From Pseudomonas sp. Irchel 3A7 (lineage in GTDB: Bacteria; Pseudomonadota; Gammaproteobacteria; Pseudomonadales; Pseudomonadaceae), in assembly GCF_900187565.1 (NCBI RefSeq), contig NZ_FYED01000018.1, positions 62,001 to 126,000 of the forward strand: a stretch of DNA of 64,000 nucleotides. Direction: 5' to 3'. Within the stretch, counting starts at the first letter, position 1. The number at the start of each line of letters is the position of its first letter. Both the position numbers and the translations under genes were made by a program. The notes beneath the pieces are model-generated. The model searched no databases. It was not told the DNA's origin and was given only the letters and a program-made list of their open reading frames with translations. This document shows, one piece after another, positions 27,102 through 34,995 of the stretch.

Positions 27102-27566
27102 ATGACCACCGAGCGCAACACCCCGGACAATTGCGACGACCTCCTGCTGGATAACCAGGCCTGCTTCGCCCTGCATTCCACGTCGCTGATGATGACCAAG
27201 GTCTACAAACCCTTGTTGCAGGCCTTGGGGCTGACTTATCCACAGTACCTGGCGATGATGGTGCTGTGGGAGCAGGACGGCCTGACCGTAGGCGAAATCA
27301 GCACTCGCCTGTTGACCGACCCCGGCTCGCTCACCCCGCTGCTCAAACGCCTGGAAGCCGAAGGTGTGCTGAGTCGCACCCGCAGCCGTGAAGACGAGCG
27401 CGTGGTGATCGTCGAACTCACCGAACAAGGCCGAGCCCTGCGCGACAAGGCGCGGGGCATTCCCCAATGCATCCTCGGCGCCAGCGGCATGACCCTGGAG
27501 CGATTGCAGAAGCTGCAGGCGGAACTGCAAGAGCTGCGGCGGCATCTGCAAGACAGCCTGAACTAA
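27102..27566 (+). CDS. ohrR: MarR-type organic-hydroperoxide repressor OhrR
   Basis: A regulator of 154 residues. C21 in LDNQACFALH is the conserved reactive cysteine, and C123 could form the two-cysteine disulfide. Conserved OhrR residues include YKPLL and LGLTYPQYLAMMVLWE. It lies 339 bp upstream of ohr on the same strand, the standard pairing. The ATG at 27102 (MTTERN) is chosen for AAGG upstream; ATGs at 27060 and 27075 are in frame. It is paralogous to OspR at 11388. Confidence 0.92.
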   Translation: MTTERNTPDNCDDLLLDNQACFALHSTSLMMTKVYKPLLQALGLTYPQYLAMMVLWEQDGLTVGEISTRLLTDPGSLTPLLKRLEAEGVLSRTRSREDERVVIVELTEQGRALRDKARGIPQCILGASGMTLERLQKLQAELQELRRHLQDSLN

Positions 27567-27582
27567 AGAACACCTTCCATTC

Positions 27583-27673
27583 CTGTGGGAGCGGGCTTGC
27601 CCGCGAATGCATCGTCACATCCAGCATTTATGTTGACTGACACACCGTATTCGCGAGCAGGCTCGCTCCCACA
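27583..27673. repeat. REPIN: paired REP palindromes, diverged left arm
   Basis: The left arm reads CTGTGGGAGCGGGCTTGCCC, a variant type, and the right arm at 27649-27673 reads ATTCGCGAGCAGGCTCGCTC. The two arms thus belong to different REP variants. Confidence 0.85.
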
Positions 27674-27811
27674 TTTGTCTTGAGGCGGGTTGAAAAAATC
27701 GCCCCTTCAAAAAAATTCAAACCCCCTCTTCACAGCTCTATCTCGGCACTTCCAAGCAAATCCACCCAGTCGACCATCGTCTTGTTCCAAACTTTTTTAG
27801 AAATTTATCTT

Positions 27812-27874
27812 GCGCACTAAACATTAGCGCGATACATTTATCTCGCACTTACTTAGCGCGCAAACATTTAGCGC
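27812..27874. promoter_or_regulatory. Repeated GCGC-flanked motifs, candidate OhrR operators before ohr
   Basis: Three related elements occur: GCGC-N11-GCGC at 27812-27830 with core ACTAAACATTA; CGCACTTACTTAGCGC at 27844-27859; and GCGC-N9-GCGC at 27858-27874 with core AAACATTTA. They end 32 bp before the ohr start. Repression of ohr by OhrR is well established; that these are the sites is inferred. Confidence 0.5.
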
Positions 27875-27905
27875 AAAAAAACAAACCCCGAACGAGGCTT
27901 TCACC

Positions 27906-28325
27906 ATGCAAACTCTCTACACCGCAATCGCAACTTCCACCGGTGGCCGTGACGGTCGTGCGATTTCCAGTGACAACATTCTCGACGTCAAACTCGCCAC
28001 CCCGAAAGAACTCGGCGGTGCTGGCGGCGCGGCGACCAACCCTGAGCAACTGTTCGCCGCCGGCTATTCCGCCTGCTTCATCGGTGCACTGAAGTTCGTC
28101 GCCAGCCAGACCAAACGCAAAATCCCGGACGACGCCTCGATCACCGCCCATGTCGGTATCGGCCAGATCCCTGGCGGCTTCGGTCTGGACATCGACCTGC
28201 ACATCAGCCTGCCGGGTCTTGAACAAGCCGATGCGCAAACACTGGTCGATGCAGCCCACCAGGTCTGCCCGTACTCCAACGCCACCCGTGGCAACGTCGA
28301 TGTACGTCTGCACGTGACCGTCTAA
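27906..28325 (+). CDS. ohr: Organic hydroperoxide reductase Ohr
   Basis: A thiol peroxidase of 139 residues that detoxifies organic hydroperoxides as a homodimer. The catalytic cysteine pair is in YSACFIGALKF and VCPYSNATRGNVDV. The N-terminal motif YTAIATSTGGRDGR is typical. It is controlled by the upstream ohrR in related bacteria. A small gap separates it from the exported esterase downstream. Confidence 0.97.
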   Translation: MQTLYTAIATSTGGRDGRAISSDNILDVKLATPKELGGAGGAATNPEQLFAAGYSACFIGALKFVASQTKRKIPDDASITAHVGIGQIPGGFGLDIDLHISLPGLEQADAQTLVDAAHQVCPYSNATRGNVDVRLHVTV

Positions 28326-28362
28326 CTTCAGTTATCGACTCAGGCCCGAACAGGAAATGAAC

Positions 28363-29376
28363 ATGAACACTTTCAGCAAAGTCTTGACCGGTACCCTCCT
28401 CGCCCTGTCTGTCCACAGCGCATTTGCCGGCGACGTTGAGCACAACACCCAGGCGTTTCTCGATGTGCTCAACGCCGGCACCGGCAAACCGATGGAACAG
28501 ATGACGCCCAAGGAGGCCCGCGCCGTGCTGGTGGGTGCGCAATCCGGGGTGAAACTGACACTGCCAAAAGCCGATGTCAGCGAGAAGACCATCCAGGTCG
28601 ACGGCCAACCGCTGAGCCTGACCATCGTCCGGCCGGCCGGGGTCAAAGGCGAGCTGCCGGTGTTCATGTTCTTCCACGGTGGCGGCTGGGTACTGGGAGA
28701 CTTCCCGACCCACGAGCGGCTGGTTCGGGACCTGGTGGTGGGCTCAGGTGCGGCGGCGGTTTTCGTCAACTACACGCCATCGCCGGAAGCGCATTACCCG
28801 GTAGCGATCAACCAGGCTTACGCCGCGACCAAATGGGTGGCCGAGCACGGCAAAGAGATCAACGTCGATGGCAAGCGCCTGGCGGTGGCCGGCAACAGCG
28901 TCGGCGGCAACATGGCAGCTGTGGTCGCGCTGATGGCCAAAGACAAAGGCACACCGGCCATCAAATTCCAGGTGCTGCTGTGGCCGGTGACCGATGCCAA
29001 CTTCGACACCGGTTCCTATAACCAGTATGCCGAGGGCCACTTCCTTACCCGCAACATGATGAAGTGGTTCTGGGACAACTACACCACCGACGCCAAGCAG
29101 CGTAACGAGATCTACGCCTCGCCATTGCGGGCAACCCCTGCGCAACTCAAGGGCTTGCCACCGGCGTTGGTGCAGACAGCCGGCGCTGACGTACTGCGCG
29201 ATGAAGGCGAAGCCTACGCCCGCAAACTCGACGAAGCCGGTGTGCCGGTGACCTCGGTTCGCTACAACGGCATGATCCACGACTACGGCTTGCTCAATGT
29301 GGTGAGTCAGGTGCCGGCGGTGCGTTCGGCGATGTTGCAGGCCTCTGAAGAGCTCAAGCAACACTTGAAGAAGTAA
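28363..29376 (+). CDS. Exported alpha/beta-hydrolase (HSL-type esterase)
   Basis: A protein of 337 residues with a signal peptide (cleavage near VHSAFA-GD) and an alpha/beta-hydrolase fold of the hormone-sensitive lipase family. The HGGG oxyanion motif is in FFHGGGWVLGD. The nucleophile elbow reads GNSVGG instead of GDSAG. An aspartate (GADVLRDE) and histidine (MIHDYGLL) complete the triad. The ATG at 28363 is favoured since AGGAA lies six bases before it. It lies 37 bp after ohr and may be co-transcribed. Confidence 0.88.
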   Translation: MNTFSKVLTGTLLALSVHSAFAGDVEHNTQAFLDVLNAGTGKPMEQMTPKEARAVLVGAQSGVKLTLPKADVSEKTIQVDGQPLSLTIVRPAGVKGELPVFMFFHGGGWVLGDFPTHERLVRDLVVGSGAAAVFVNYTPSPEAHYPVAINQAYAATKWVAEHGKEINVDGKRLAVAGNSVGGNMAAVVALMAKDKGTPAIKFQVLLWPVTDANFDTGSYNQYAEGHFLTRNMMKWFWDNYTTDAKQRNEIYASPLRATPAQLKGLPPALVQTAGADVLRDEGEAYARKLDEAGVPVTSVRYNGMIHDYGLLNVVSQVPAVRSAMLQASEELKQHLKK

Positions 29377-29387
29377 CGCAATACCCC

Positions 29388-29491
29388 CTGTGGGAGCGAG
29401 CCTGCTCGCGAAGCGGTTTGCCAAACACATCATCGTTGCCTGACACACCGCTTTCGTCGGAACGCCGCCCGGAGCAGGCTCGCTCCCACAA
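29388..29491. repeat. REPIN with an interrupted right arm
   Basis: The left arm is intact (GTGGGAGCGAGCCTGCTCGC). The right arm has about 13 extra or replaced bases between CCGCTTTCG and CGGAGCAGGCTCGCTCCC, so the pairing is broken in the middle. Confidence 0.8.
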
Positions 29492-29518
29492 GGGTTCATC
29501 GTAGATTCAGACAGGCAC

Positions 29519-29549
29519 AAAAAAGCCCGACTCAATGGTCGGGCTTTTT
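29519..29549. terminator. Bidirectional terminator between esterase gene and efp
   Basis: AAAAAGCCCGAC...GTCGGGCTTTTT forms a strong stem with A and T runs, serving both convergent transcripts. Confidence 0.92.
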
Positions 29550-29566
29550 CATTCCTCAAGCAGTGC

Positions 29567-30136
29567 TTATTTGGCACGGCCTTTGTAGGAACCGCCTTCG
29601 CGGGTATCGATCTCGATCATGTCGCCGATTTCGATGAAGTCAGCAACCGACAGCTCGGTACCGTTCTTCAGTTTGGCAGGCTTCATCACCTTGCCGGAAG
29701 TGTCGCCGCGAGCGGAACCTTCGGTGTAGTCAACCTGACGCACGATGGTGGTCGGCAGTTCTACGGAAACCAGACGGCCTTCGAAGAACACGGCTTCGCA
29801 AACGTCGGTCATGCCTTCTTCAACGAACGGCAGAACGCTTTCGATGTCTTCGGCGTTCAGCTCGTACATGGTGTAGTCGGTGGTGTCCATGAACGTGTAG
29901 GAGTCACCGCTGATGAAGGACAGGGTCGCTTCTTTGCGGTCCAGGATCACGTCATCCAGCTTGTCGTCCGCACCGTAAACGGTTTCGGTCTTGTAGCCGG
30001 TCAGCAGGTTCTTCAGTTTGGTCTTCATGATCGCGCTGTTACGACCGGACTTGGTGAATTCAGCTTTCTGAACCAGCCAAGGATCGTTGTCGATACGGAT
30101 CACGGTACCGGGTTTGAGTTCTTTACCAGTTTTCAT
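29567..30136 (-). CDS. efp: Elongation factor P
   Basis: EF-P of 189 residues, which binds between the ribosomal P and E sites and relieves stalling at polyproline. The tip residue is R32 (KSGRNSAI), the form that is rhamnosylated by EarP rather than lysylated. The earP gene lies immediately upstream, confirming the arginine-type system. Three domains and the C-terminal GGSYKGRA are all present. Confidence 0.97.
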   Translation of the reverse strand: MKTGKELKPGTVIRIDNDPWLVQKAEFTKSGRNSAIMKTKLKNLLTGYKTETVYGADDKLDDVILDRKEATLSFISGDSYTFMDTTDYTMYELNAEDIESVLPFVEEGMTDVCEAVFFEGRLVSVELPTTIVRQVDYTEGSARGDTSGKVMKPAKLKNGTELSVADFIEIGDMIEIDTREGGSYKGRAK

Positions 30137-30183
30137 TGCGAATATCCGAATTTGGATGGGATTTACAAAAATCTAGGCCGCGT

Positions 30184-30189
30184 ATCATA
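30184..30189 (-). promoter_or_regulatory. Candidate -10 box for efp
   Basis: On the minus strand TATGAT sits at 30184-30189, about 48 nt before the efp start and overlapping the end of earP. The -35 region at normal spacing is weak (GGTACA). It suggests that efp has its own promoter besides read-through from earP. Confidence 0.4.
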
Positions 30190-31342
30190 TCCAATTTACA
30201 TAAAACTGTACCAGCGCTGCGGCGAGATCGGCTTGTGAGGCCTGTTCCAGACACCACGTCTCGGCGTGTTTTTGCAGCTCCGGCCAGTGTTTGCGGGTCG
30301 ATTGCCAGTGGTCGGTCATTTTCTCACCAGCGTTCCACGCCCGCCAGAGACCACTGATCGCCTCGCGTGCAGGCGCCGAAAGGTCTTTCACATAGAGCGT
30401 CAGGAAGGCTTCAAGCTTGTCGAGATGGACGTCTTCCTCCTGCTGATAGATGTGCCAAAGCAATGGCCGGCCGGCCCACTGGGCACGAACAAACGAGTCC
30501 TCGCCGCGCACGGCATTGAAATCACAGCTCCATAGCAACTGGTCGTACTGGTCCTGTCGGACGAACGGCAATACCTGCACGGTCAAGGCATCGCGCAGGT
30601 GTAACGCACCCGCCTTCAGTCCATCTACGCCGAGCCAACGCTCGACATCGCCGAGGATCCGCCCTTCCGGGACCAACAAGTGAACAGGCGTCGGATCGTC
30701 CGCCAGCGCGTCCAGCCAACTCGCCAGCCCGGCATTTTCGTAGGCAAACAGCGAGATAAGTTGCGCGTTCGGAGCAGGATTTATCCCCAATCCTTGCAGG
30801 AACTCACTCCGCTTTTCCGGACTTTGTTGAAACGTCCGACGCCGTTCCAGCAATCCGCTTTCACGCAACAAGCCCCCCGTGCCTTTCCGAAACCCCGGGA
30901 AGAAGAAGAATTTCTGTACGTGTTTGTACTTCACCGAGGGCAAGCCGTGGCAGCCGACCACCCAGTCCTCGGCGCTCAGGTAATCGAGATTCATCCACAG
31001 CGGTGTTTTTTCCCGCTCGGCCATGGCCTCCATGTAGGCGCTCGGCAATTGGCAGGCGAACGCGGCGATCACCACATCCGCGGCTTCGACAGGCTGCCAG
31101 TCGGCCGCCCAGTGACGCACCTCGACACCCTGCTGCCATTGCTGCGAGGTATGGATGTCGATGTCCGGGCACATTCGCTCGAAGGCACGCAGGTCATCGA
31201 CCCACAAACGCACCGCCACCCCATGTTCGGCAACCAGTTGCCGGGCCAGACGCCAGGTCACGCCGATGTCGCCAAAGTTGTCGACCACGGTGCAAAAAAT
31301 ATCCCAGCGCCTGTTTTTTTTCATTTGAGGCAGTTCAGGCAT
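30185..31342 (-). CDS. earP: EF-P arginine rhamnosyltransferase EarP
   Basis: A GT-B glycosyltransferase of 385 residues (DUF2331) that transfers rhamnose from dTDP-rhamnose to Arg32 of EF-P. The N-terminal WDIFCTVVDNFGDIGVTWRL contains the conserved catalytic Asp region, and the C-terminal nucleotide site is seen in CDFNAVRGEDSFVRAQWAG. GGGAG lies before the ATG at 31342; an ATG at 31324 (MKKNRRWD) is also possible. It is 48 bp upstream of efp in the same direction. Confidence 0.95.
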   Translation of the reverse strand: MPELPQMKKNRRWDIFCTVVDNFGDIGVTWRLARQLVAEHGVAVRLWVDDLRAFERMCPDIDIHTSQQWQQGVEVRHWAADWQPVEAADVVIAAFACQLPSAYMEAMAEREKTPLWMNLDYLSAEDWVVGCHGLPSVKYKHVQKFFFFPGFRKGTGGLLRESGLLERRRTFQQSPEKRSEFLQGLGINPAPNAQLISLFAYENAGLASWLDALADDPTPVHLLVPEGRILGDVERWLGVDGLKAGALHLRDALTVQVLPFVRQDQYDQLLWSCDFNAVRGEDSFVRAQWAGRPLLWHIYQQEEDVHLDKLEAFLTLYVKDLSAPAREAISGLWRAWNAGEKMTDHWQSTRKHWPELQKHAETWCLEQASQADLAAALVQFYVNWI

Positions 31343-31466
31343 TCCAGGCTCCCGTTGGCAAAGGCAGCGATTGTCCGCATAAATTACCCCGTGCAGAAGA
31401 GCCGACGACGATTAATCTTCGTGCGACAATCGCCACTACCCCGTGACCCACCGCCAGGAGGCAGCC

Positions 31467-31877
31467 ATGCCCTACCGCCCCAATCCGCGCCGCCCGTTGC
31501 CGATTCAGCTTAATGCCCTGCAACTGACCGGCAGCATTGCCCTGGGTTTGTGGCTCGGTTTCCTTGCCATCGCGCTGACCTGCTGGCTCGTTGCCCGGTT
31601 GTTCTTCAACGAGCAACTCGCCCCCGTCGCGGCGGCGGTAGAACAGCTCGCCAAACCTCCCGTGGTGACGCAACCGGTGCCGGATATTCCTCCCCAAAGC
31701 CCGCTGTTCGAACAGTATGAAGAGAACCTGCGCAAGAACGAGCAGGCGCAACGGCTCGATCAGGCGCGCAGCAGCAACCGCAATCTGTCGAACGCAAAAT
31801 GCCAGTTCTGGCTGCAACAAGACCAGACGGCACCGAGCGAAAAAAGCCGCGCCAACGTCCTGCAATTCTGCGATTGA
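31467..31877 (+). CDS. Single-pass membrane protein of unknown function
   Basis: A protein of 136 residues with a basic proline-rich N-terminus, one membrane helix (about 22-45), and a soluble tail containing a coiled-coil-like segment (EQYEENLRKNEQAQRLDQAR) and two cysteines near the end. CAGGAGG precedes the ATG. It is separated from the next gene by 2 bp, so the two are likely translationally coupled. It is not recognised beyond this. Confidence 0.75.
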   Translation: MPYRPNPRRPLPIQLNALQLTGSIALGLWLGFLAIALTCWLVARLFFNEQLAPVAAAVEQLAKPPVVTQPVPDIPPQSPLFEQYEENLRKNEQAQRLDQARSSNRNLSNAKCQFWLQQDQTAPSEKSRANVLQFCD

Positions 31878-31879
31878 TC

Positions 31880-32362
31880 ATGAACAAACAAAGCATCCAC
31901 CAGTTGATTCTCGACAAGCTGCGCATTGACCTCGACATCGCCGAACGCGCTGCGCAAACCGCTTACGAAACTGCGACCCACGAAGAGAACATTGCTGAAA
32001 ACAAGTACGACACGCTGGGTCTGGAGGCGTCCTACCTGGCTGCCGGGCAGGCCAGACGGGTCGAAGAAATCCGGCAGTCACTGGCGCTTTGCCAAAACCT
32101 GATCCTGCGTCCTTATGACGAGCAGCGTGGCATTGAAGTCGGCGCGCTGCTGGGCCTGGAAGACGAAAAGGGCCGCGAACAATGGTTGTTCCTGGCGCCG
32201 GATGCGGCGGGCCTGAAGGTCGACCTGGTGGGGCAAACCATTACCGTCATCACCCCGCGCTCACCGCTGGGCAAAGGCCTGCTGGGCAAGTTCGAAGGCG
32301 ATGATGTGGAGATTCTGGTGGCGGGCACTCGGCAACAGTTCGCTGTCACCGAGGTGGTCTAG
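31880..32362 (+). CDS. Short GreA/GreB-like transcription factor
   Basis: A protein of 160 residues. The C-terminal part (TPRSPLGKGLLGKFEGDDVEI) is the GreA/GreB FKBP-like domain. The N-terminal part is a short coiled coil whose tip-like region EENIAENKYDTLGLEA resembles the acidic tip of Gre factors (compare RSENAEYTY in GreB at 44695). The coiled coil is about ten residues shorter on each side than in GreB. It may bind the RNA polymerase secondary channel; whether it stimulates cleavage or acts as an inhibitor is unknown. Confidence 0.75.
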   Translation: MNKQSIHQLILDKLRIDLDIAERAAQTAYETATHEENIAENKYDTLGLEASYLAAGQARRVEEIRQSLALCQNLILRPYDEQRGIEVGALLGLEDEKGREQWLFLAPDAAGLKVDLVGQTITVITPRSPLGKGLLGKFEGDDVEILVAGTRQQFAVTEVV

Positions 32363-32378
32363 GCCGCTTTCGGGCTGA

Positions 32379-33353
32379 TCAGTGAACCGGCAGTTCGACG
32401 CCGTCGAACAGCTCTTCCAGTTCCTGTTTGTTGTGGCATTGGATAGCCTTGGCCATGACTTCGCGGGTCAGGTGCGGGGCGAACTTTTCGATGAAGTCGC
32501 ACATGAAGCCACGCAGGAAGGTGCCGCGACGGAAACCGATCTTGGTCACGCTGGATTCGAACAGCTCGCTGGCATCAAGCACCACCAGGTCGTTATCGAG
32601 CTTGGTGTCGACCGCCATCTTCGCCACGATCCCTACACCCAGGCCCAGGCGAACATACGTCTTGATCACGTCGGCGTCGGCGGCGGTGAACACCACTTTG
32701 GGCGTCAGGCCACGGTGACTGAAGGCTTCGTCGAGTTTCGAACGGCCGGTGAAACCGAACACATAAGTCACGATCGGGTACTCGGCCAGTGCTTCGAGGG
32801 TCAGCTTCGACAGCTTGGTCAGTGGGTGTCCCTGAGGGACGACCACGCAGCGGTTCCAGCGATAGCACGGCATCATCACCAGATCGCCGAACAGCTCCAG
32901 CGCTTCGGTGGCGATGGCGAAATCCACTGTGCCGTCAGCGGCCATTTCGGCGATCTGCATCGGTGACCCCTGGTGCATGTGCAGGGCAACGTCCGGGTAC
33001 TGCTTGATGAAATTGCTGATCACCGGCGGCAACGCATAACGCGCCTGGGTATGGGTGGTGGCAATCGACAGGGTGCCTTTCTTCTCGTTGGAGAATTCCT
33101 GGGCGATCTGCTTGATGCTTTCGACCTTGCGCAAGATCTCGCCGGCGGTGGTAATGATGCGCTCGCCGGCCGGGGTGACGCGGGTCAGGTGCTTGCCGCT
33201 GCGGGCGAAGACCTCGACGCCCAGTTCGTCTTCCAGCAGGCGGATCTGTTTACTGATGCCCGGTTGCGAGGTGTAAAGGCTTTGGGCGGTAGCGGAAACG
33301 TTGAGGTCGTGGTGCGCCACTTCCCAGATGTAGCGCAATTGTTGAAGCTTCAT
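32379..33353 (-). CDS. cysB: LysR-family sulfur regulator CysB
   Basis: CysB of 324 residues, activating sulfate assimilation with O-acetylserine or N-acetylserine as inducer. The start MKLQQLRYIWEVAHHDLNVS and the helix TSQPGISKQIRLLEDELGVEVF are diagnostic, and the effector domain has TTHTQARYALP. It is convergent with the Gre-like gene, 16 bp apart. The AT-rich upstream region (33354-33465) should hold its promoter and possible autoregulatory sites. Confidence 0.96.
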   Translation of the reverse strand: MKLQQLRYIWEVAHHDLNVSATAQSLYTSQPGISKQIRLLEDELGVEVFARSGKHLTRVTPAGERIITTAGEILRKVESIKQIAQEFSNEKKGTLSIATTHTQARYALPPVISNFIKQYPDVALHMHQGSPMQIAEMAADGTVDFAIATEALELFGDLVMMPCYRWNRCVVVPQGHPLTKLSKLTLEALAEYPIVTYVFGFTGRSKLDEAFSHRGLTPKVVFTAADADVIKTYVRLGLGVGIVAKMAVDTKLDNDLVVLDASELFESSVTKIGFRRGTFLRGFMCDFIEKFAPHLTREVMAKAIQCHNKQELEELFDGVELPVH

Positions 33354-33465
33354 ATGAATCCCTCAAAGCAGATAGACGCCACGGGCATCAGCGACGGTAT
33401 ATAACTATATTAATGGTTTGAAGAATAAATCTAGAACTTTTTATCAGTTTCCCACTATTCGTGTT

Positions 33466-33969
33466 CTAGCGATCCCCTTGGCGACGACGTTGCACCAGCG
33501 GCACCAGGTAAACCGGCACCTTTGACAGTTGCAACACACGCGCTGCGGTCCGGCCCAACGGCGTTTCCGCACCAGCACCATGGCTATGACTACCTACGAT
33601 CAGCAAATCCACAGAGAGTTTCTGCGCCTGGTCGAGAATCACCTGCGACGGATCACCCTGCAGCACCCGCACCGCCTGAATCCGCTCCAGATCCTGCTCA
33701 CCCTCGTCCCCCAGCTCCTCACGAAAACTGTCGAGTACCCGCTGCTCGATATTGGCGATGACCGTGTTCAGCCCCTGGCTGTGAAACTCGTTCAGCGCCT
33801 GCTCATCGAGATAACTCTGAAGCACCGATTCGGCGAACAGTCCCATCGGTTCCACCGCATGCACCACGTACAAGTCGGCATTGAATGTCCGGGCCAATGC
33901 CAAGGCATGCTGCATCACCAAAGGTGCATACAGGCCGAGGTCAGTGGCATAGAGCATCGAGCGAATCAT
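33466..33969 (-). CDS. Universal stress protein (UspA family)
   Basis: A cytosolic protein of 167 residues with one Usp domain: an N-terminal MIRSMLYATDLGLYA strand and a C-terminal nucleotide-loop-like LLIVGSHSHGAGAETPLGRTAARVL. The loop is a variant of the ATP-binding G-x2-G-x9-G pattern (GSHSHG), so ATP binding is plausible but not certain. Confidence 0.9.
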   Translation of the reverse strand: MIRSMLYATDLGLYAPLVMQHALALARTFNADLYVVHAVEPMGLFAESVLQSYLDEQALNEFHSQGLNTVIANIEQRVLDSFREELGDEGEQDLERIQAVRVLQGDPSQVILDQAQKLSVDLLIVGSHSHGAGAETPLGRTAARVLQLSKVPVYLVPLVQRRRQGDR

Positions 33970-34063
33970 ATGACCTCCTCGATTGCCAACATGGCGGAGA
34001 TTGATTCAGCTTAGCAGTGCCTTGAGAAGTACGACGTCCGGCGCAACACGTTGATCGGCGGGC

Positions 34064-34969
34064 TTAAACCTTTTGCTCGTTGCTTATGCCATGCGGCACA
34101 TGACCGGTAGCGACGACTTCCCGGGCCAACTCGCAGTGACCGGCCTGATCATCGAAAAACACATCGGCGGCGAAGGCTTCGAGAAACGCCGACTTGGTCA
34201 AGCCACCGAGGAACAGCGATTCATCCAGCCGGATGTCCCATTCGCGCAAGGTGCGGATCACCCGCTCGTGGGCCGGTGCCGAACGGGCCGTCACCAGTGC
34301 CGTGCGGATCGGGCAGGCGCCATCCGGGAACTCGCGCTGCAACAGGTTCAGCGCCGCGAGAAAACCTTTGAACGGTCCACCTCGCAAGGGCTCGCGGGCG
34401 GCTTCGCGTTCGTTGGCCTGAAACGCCTCCAGGCCACAGGCCTGATAAACGCGCTCGGATTCGTCGGAAAACAGCACCGCATCGCCGTCGAAAGCAATGC
34501 GCAATTCATCGCTGGCAGCACGACTCGCGCCTCCCGACAGAATGGTCGCCGCGGCAAAGCCCGCGTCCAGGGCACTGCGCACATCTTCGGTATGGGTGGA
34601 AAGAAACAGGTCACAGCCAAAGGCCTTGAGATAGGGATAAGGACTGCGTCCGCCGACGAACGCCGCGCGGGAAATTGCCAATCCATGGTGATTGATTGAG
34701 TTGAACACCCGCAGGCCGGTGTCGGCGCTGTTACGCGACACCAGGACCACCTCGACCCGGGCGCGGCCGAGGCTGGCATTGAGGTTGAGCAGTTTCTGCA
34801 CCAACGCAAAGGCGTCCCCGGGTTCGAGGATTTCGTCTTCGTGCTCGATCTGATACTGCCGGTAGGCTTCAACACCACTCGACAGGTAGACCTTGTGGCT
34901 TTCGCTCAGGTCGAACAGTGCACTCGACGAAATCGCCAGCACCAGTTTGTCGTCGATAGTCTTCGCCAT
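34064..34969 (-). CDS. 5'-nucleotidase (NT5C1-like family)
   Basis: A protein of 301 residues in the 5'-nucleotidase PF06189-type family, with the start LVLAISSSALFDLSESHKVY, a central VVLVSRNSADTGLRVFNSI and a HAD-like FLSTHTEDVRSAL and AVLFSDESERVY. It probably dephosphorylates nucleoside monophosphates in the cytosol. The start codon at 34969 fits the family N-terminus. Confidence 0.88.
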   Translation of the reverse strand: MAKTIDDKLVLAISSSALFDLSESHKVYLSSGVEAYRQYQIEHEDEILEPGDAFALVQKLLNLNASLGRARVEVVLVSRNSADTGLRVFNSINHHGLAISRAAFVGGRSPYPYLKAFGCDLFLSTHTEDVRSALDAGFAAATILSGGASRAASDELRIAFDGDAVLFSDESERVYQACGLEAFQANEREAAREPLRGGPFKGFLAALNLLQREFPDGACPIRTALVTARSAPAHERVIRTLREWDIRLDESLFLGGLTKSAFLEAFAADVFFDDQAGHCELAREVVATGHVPHGISNEQKV

Positions 34970-34995
34970 GCCCTTGCCCCCTCAGGTTGATCGAC

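Larger units (their letters stand above)
27567..27905. other. ohrR-ohr intergenic region
   Basis: The first part holds a REPIN (27583-27673). The second part is AT-rich with three related GCGC-flanked motifs just before ohr, listed separately. No gene is seen. Confidence 0.7.
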
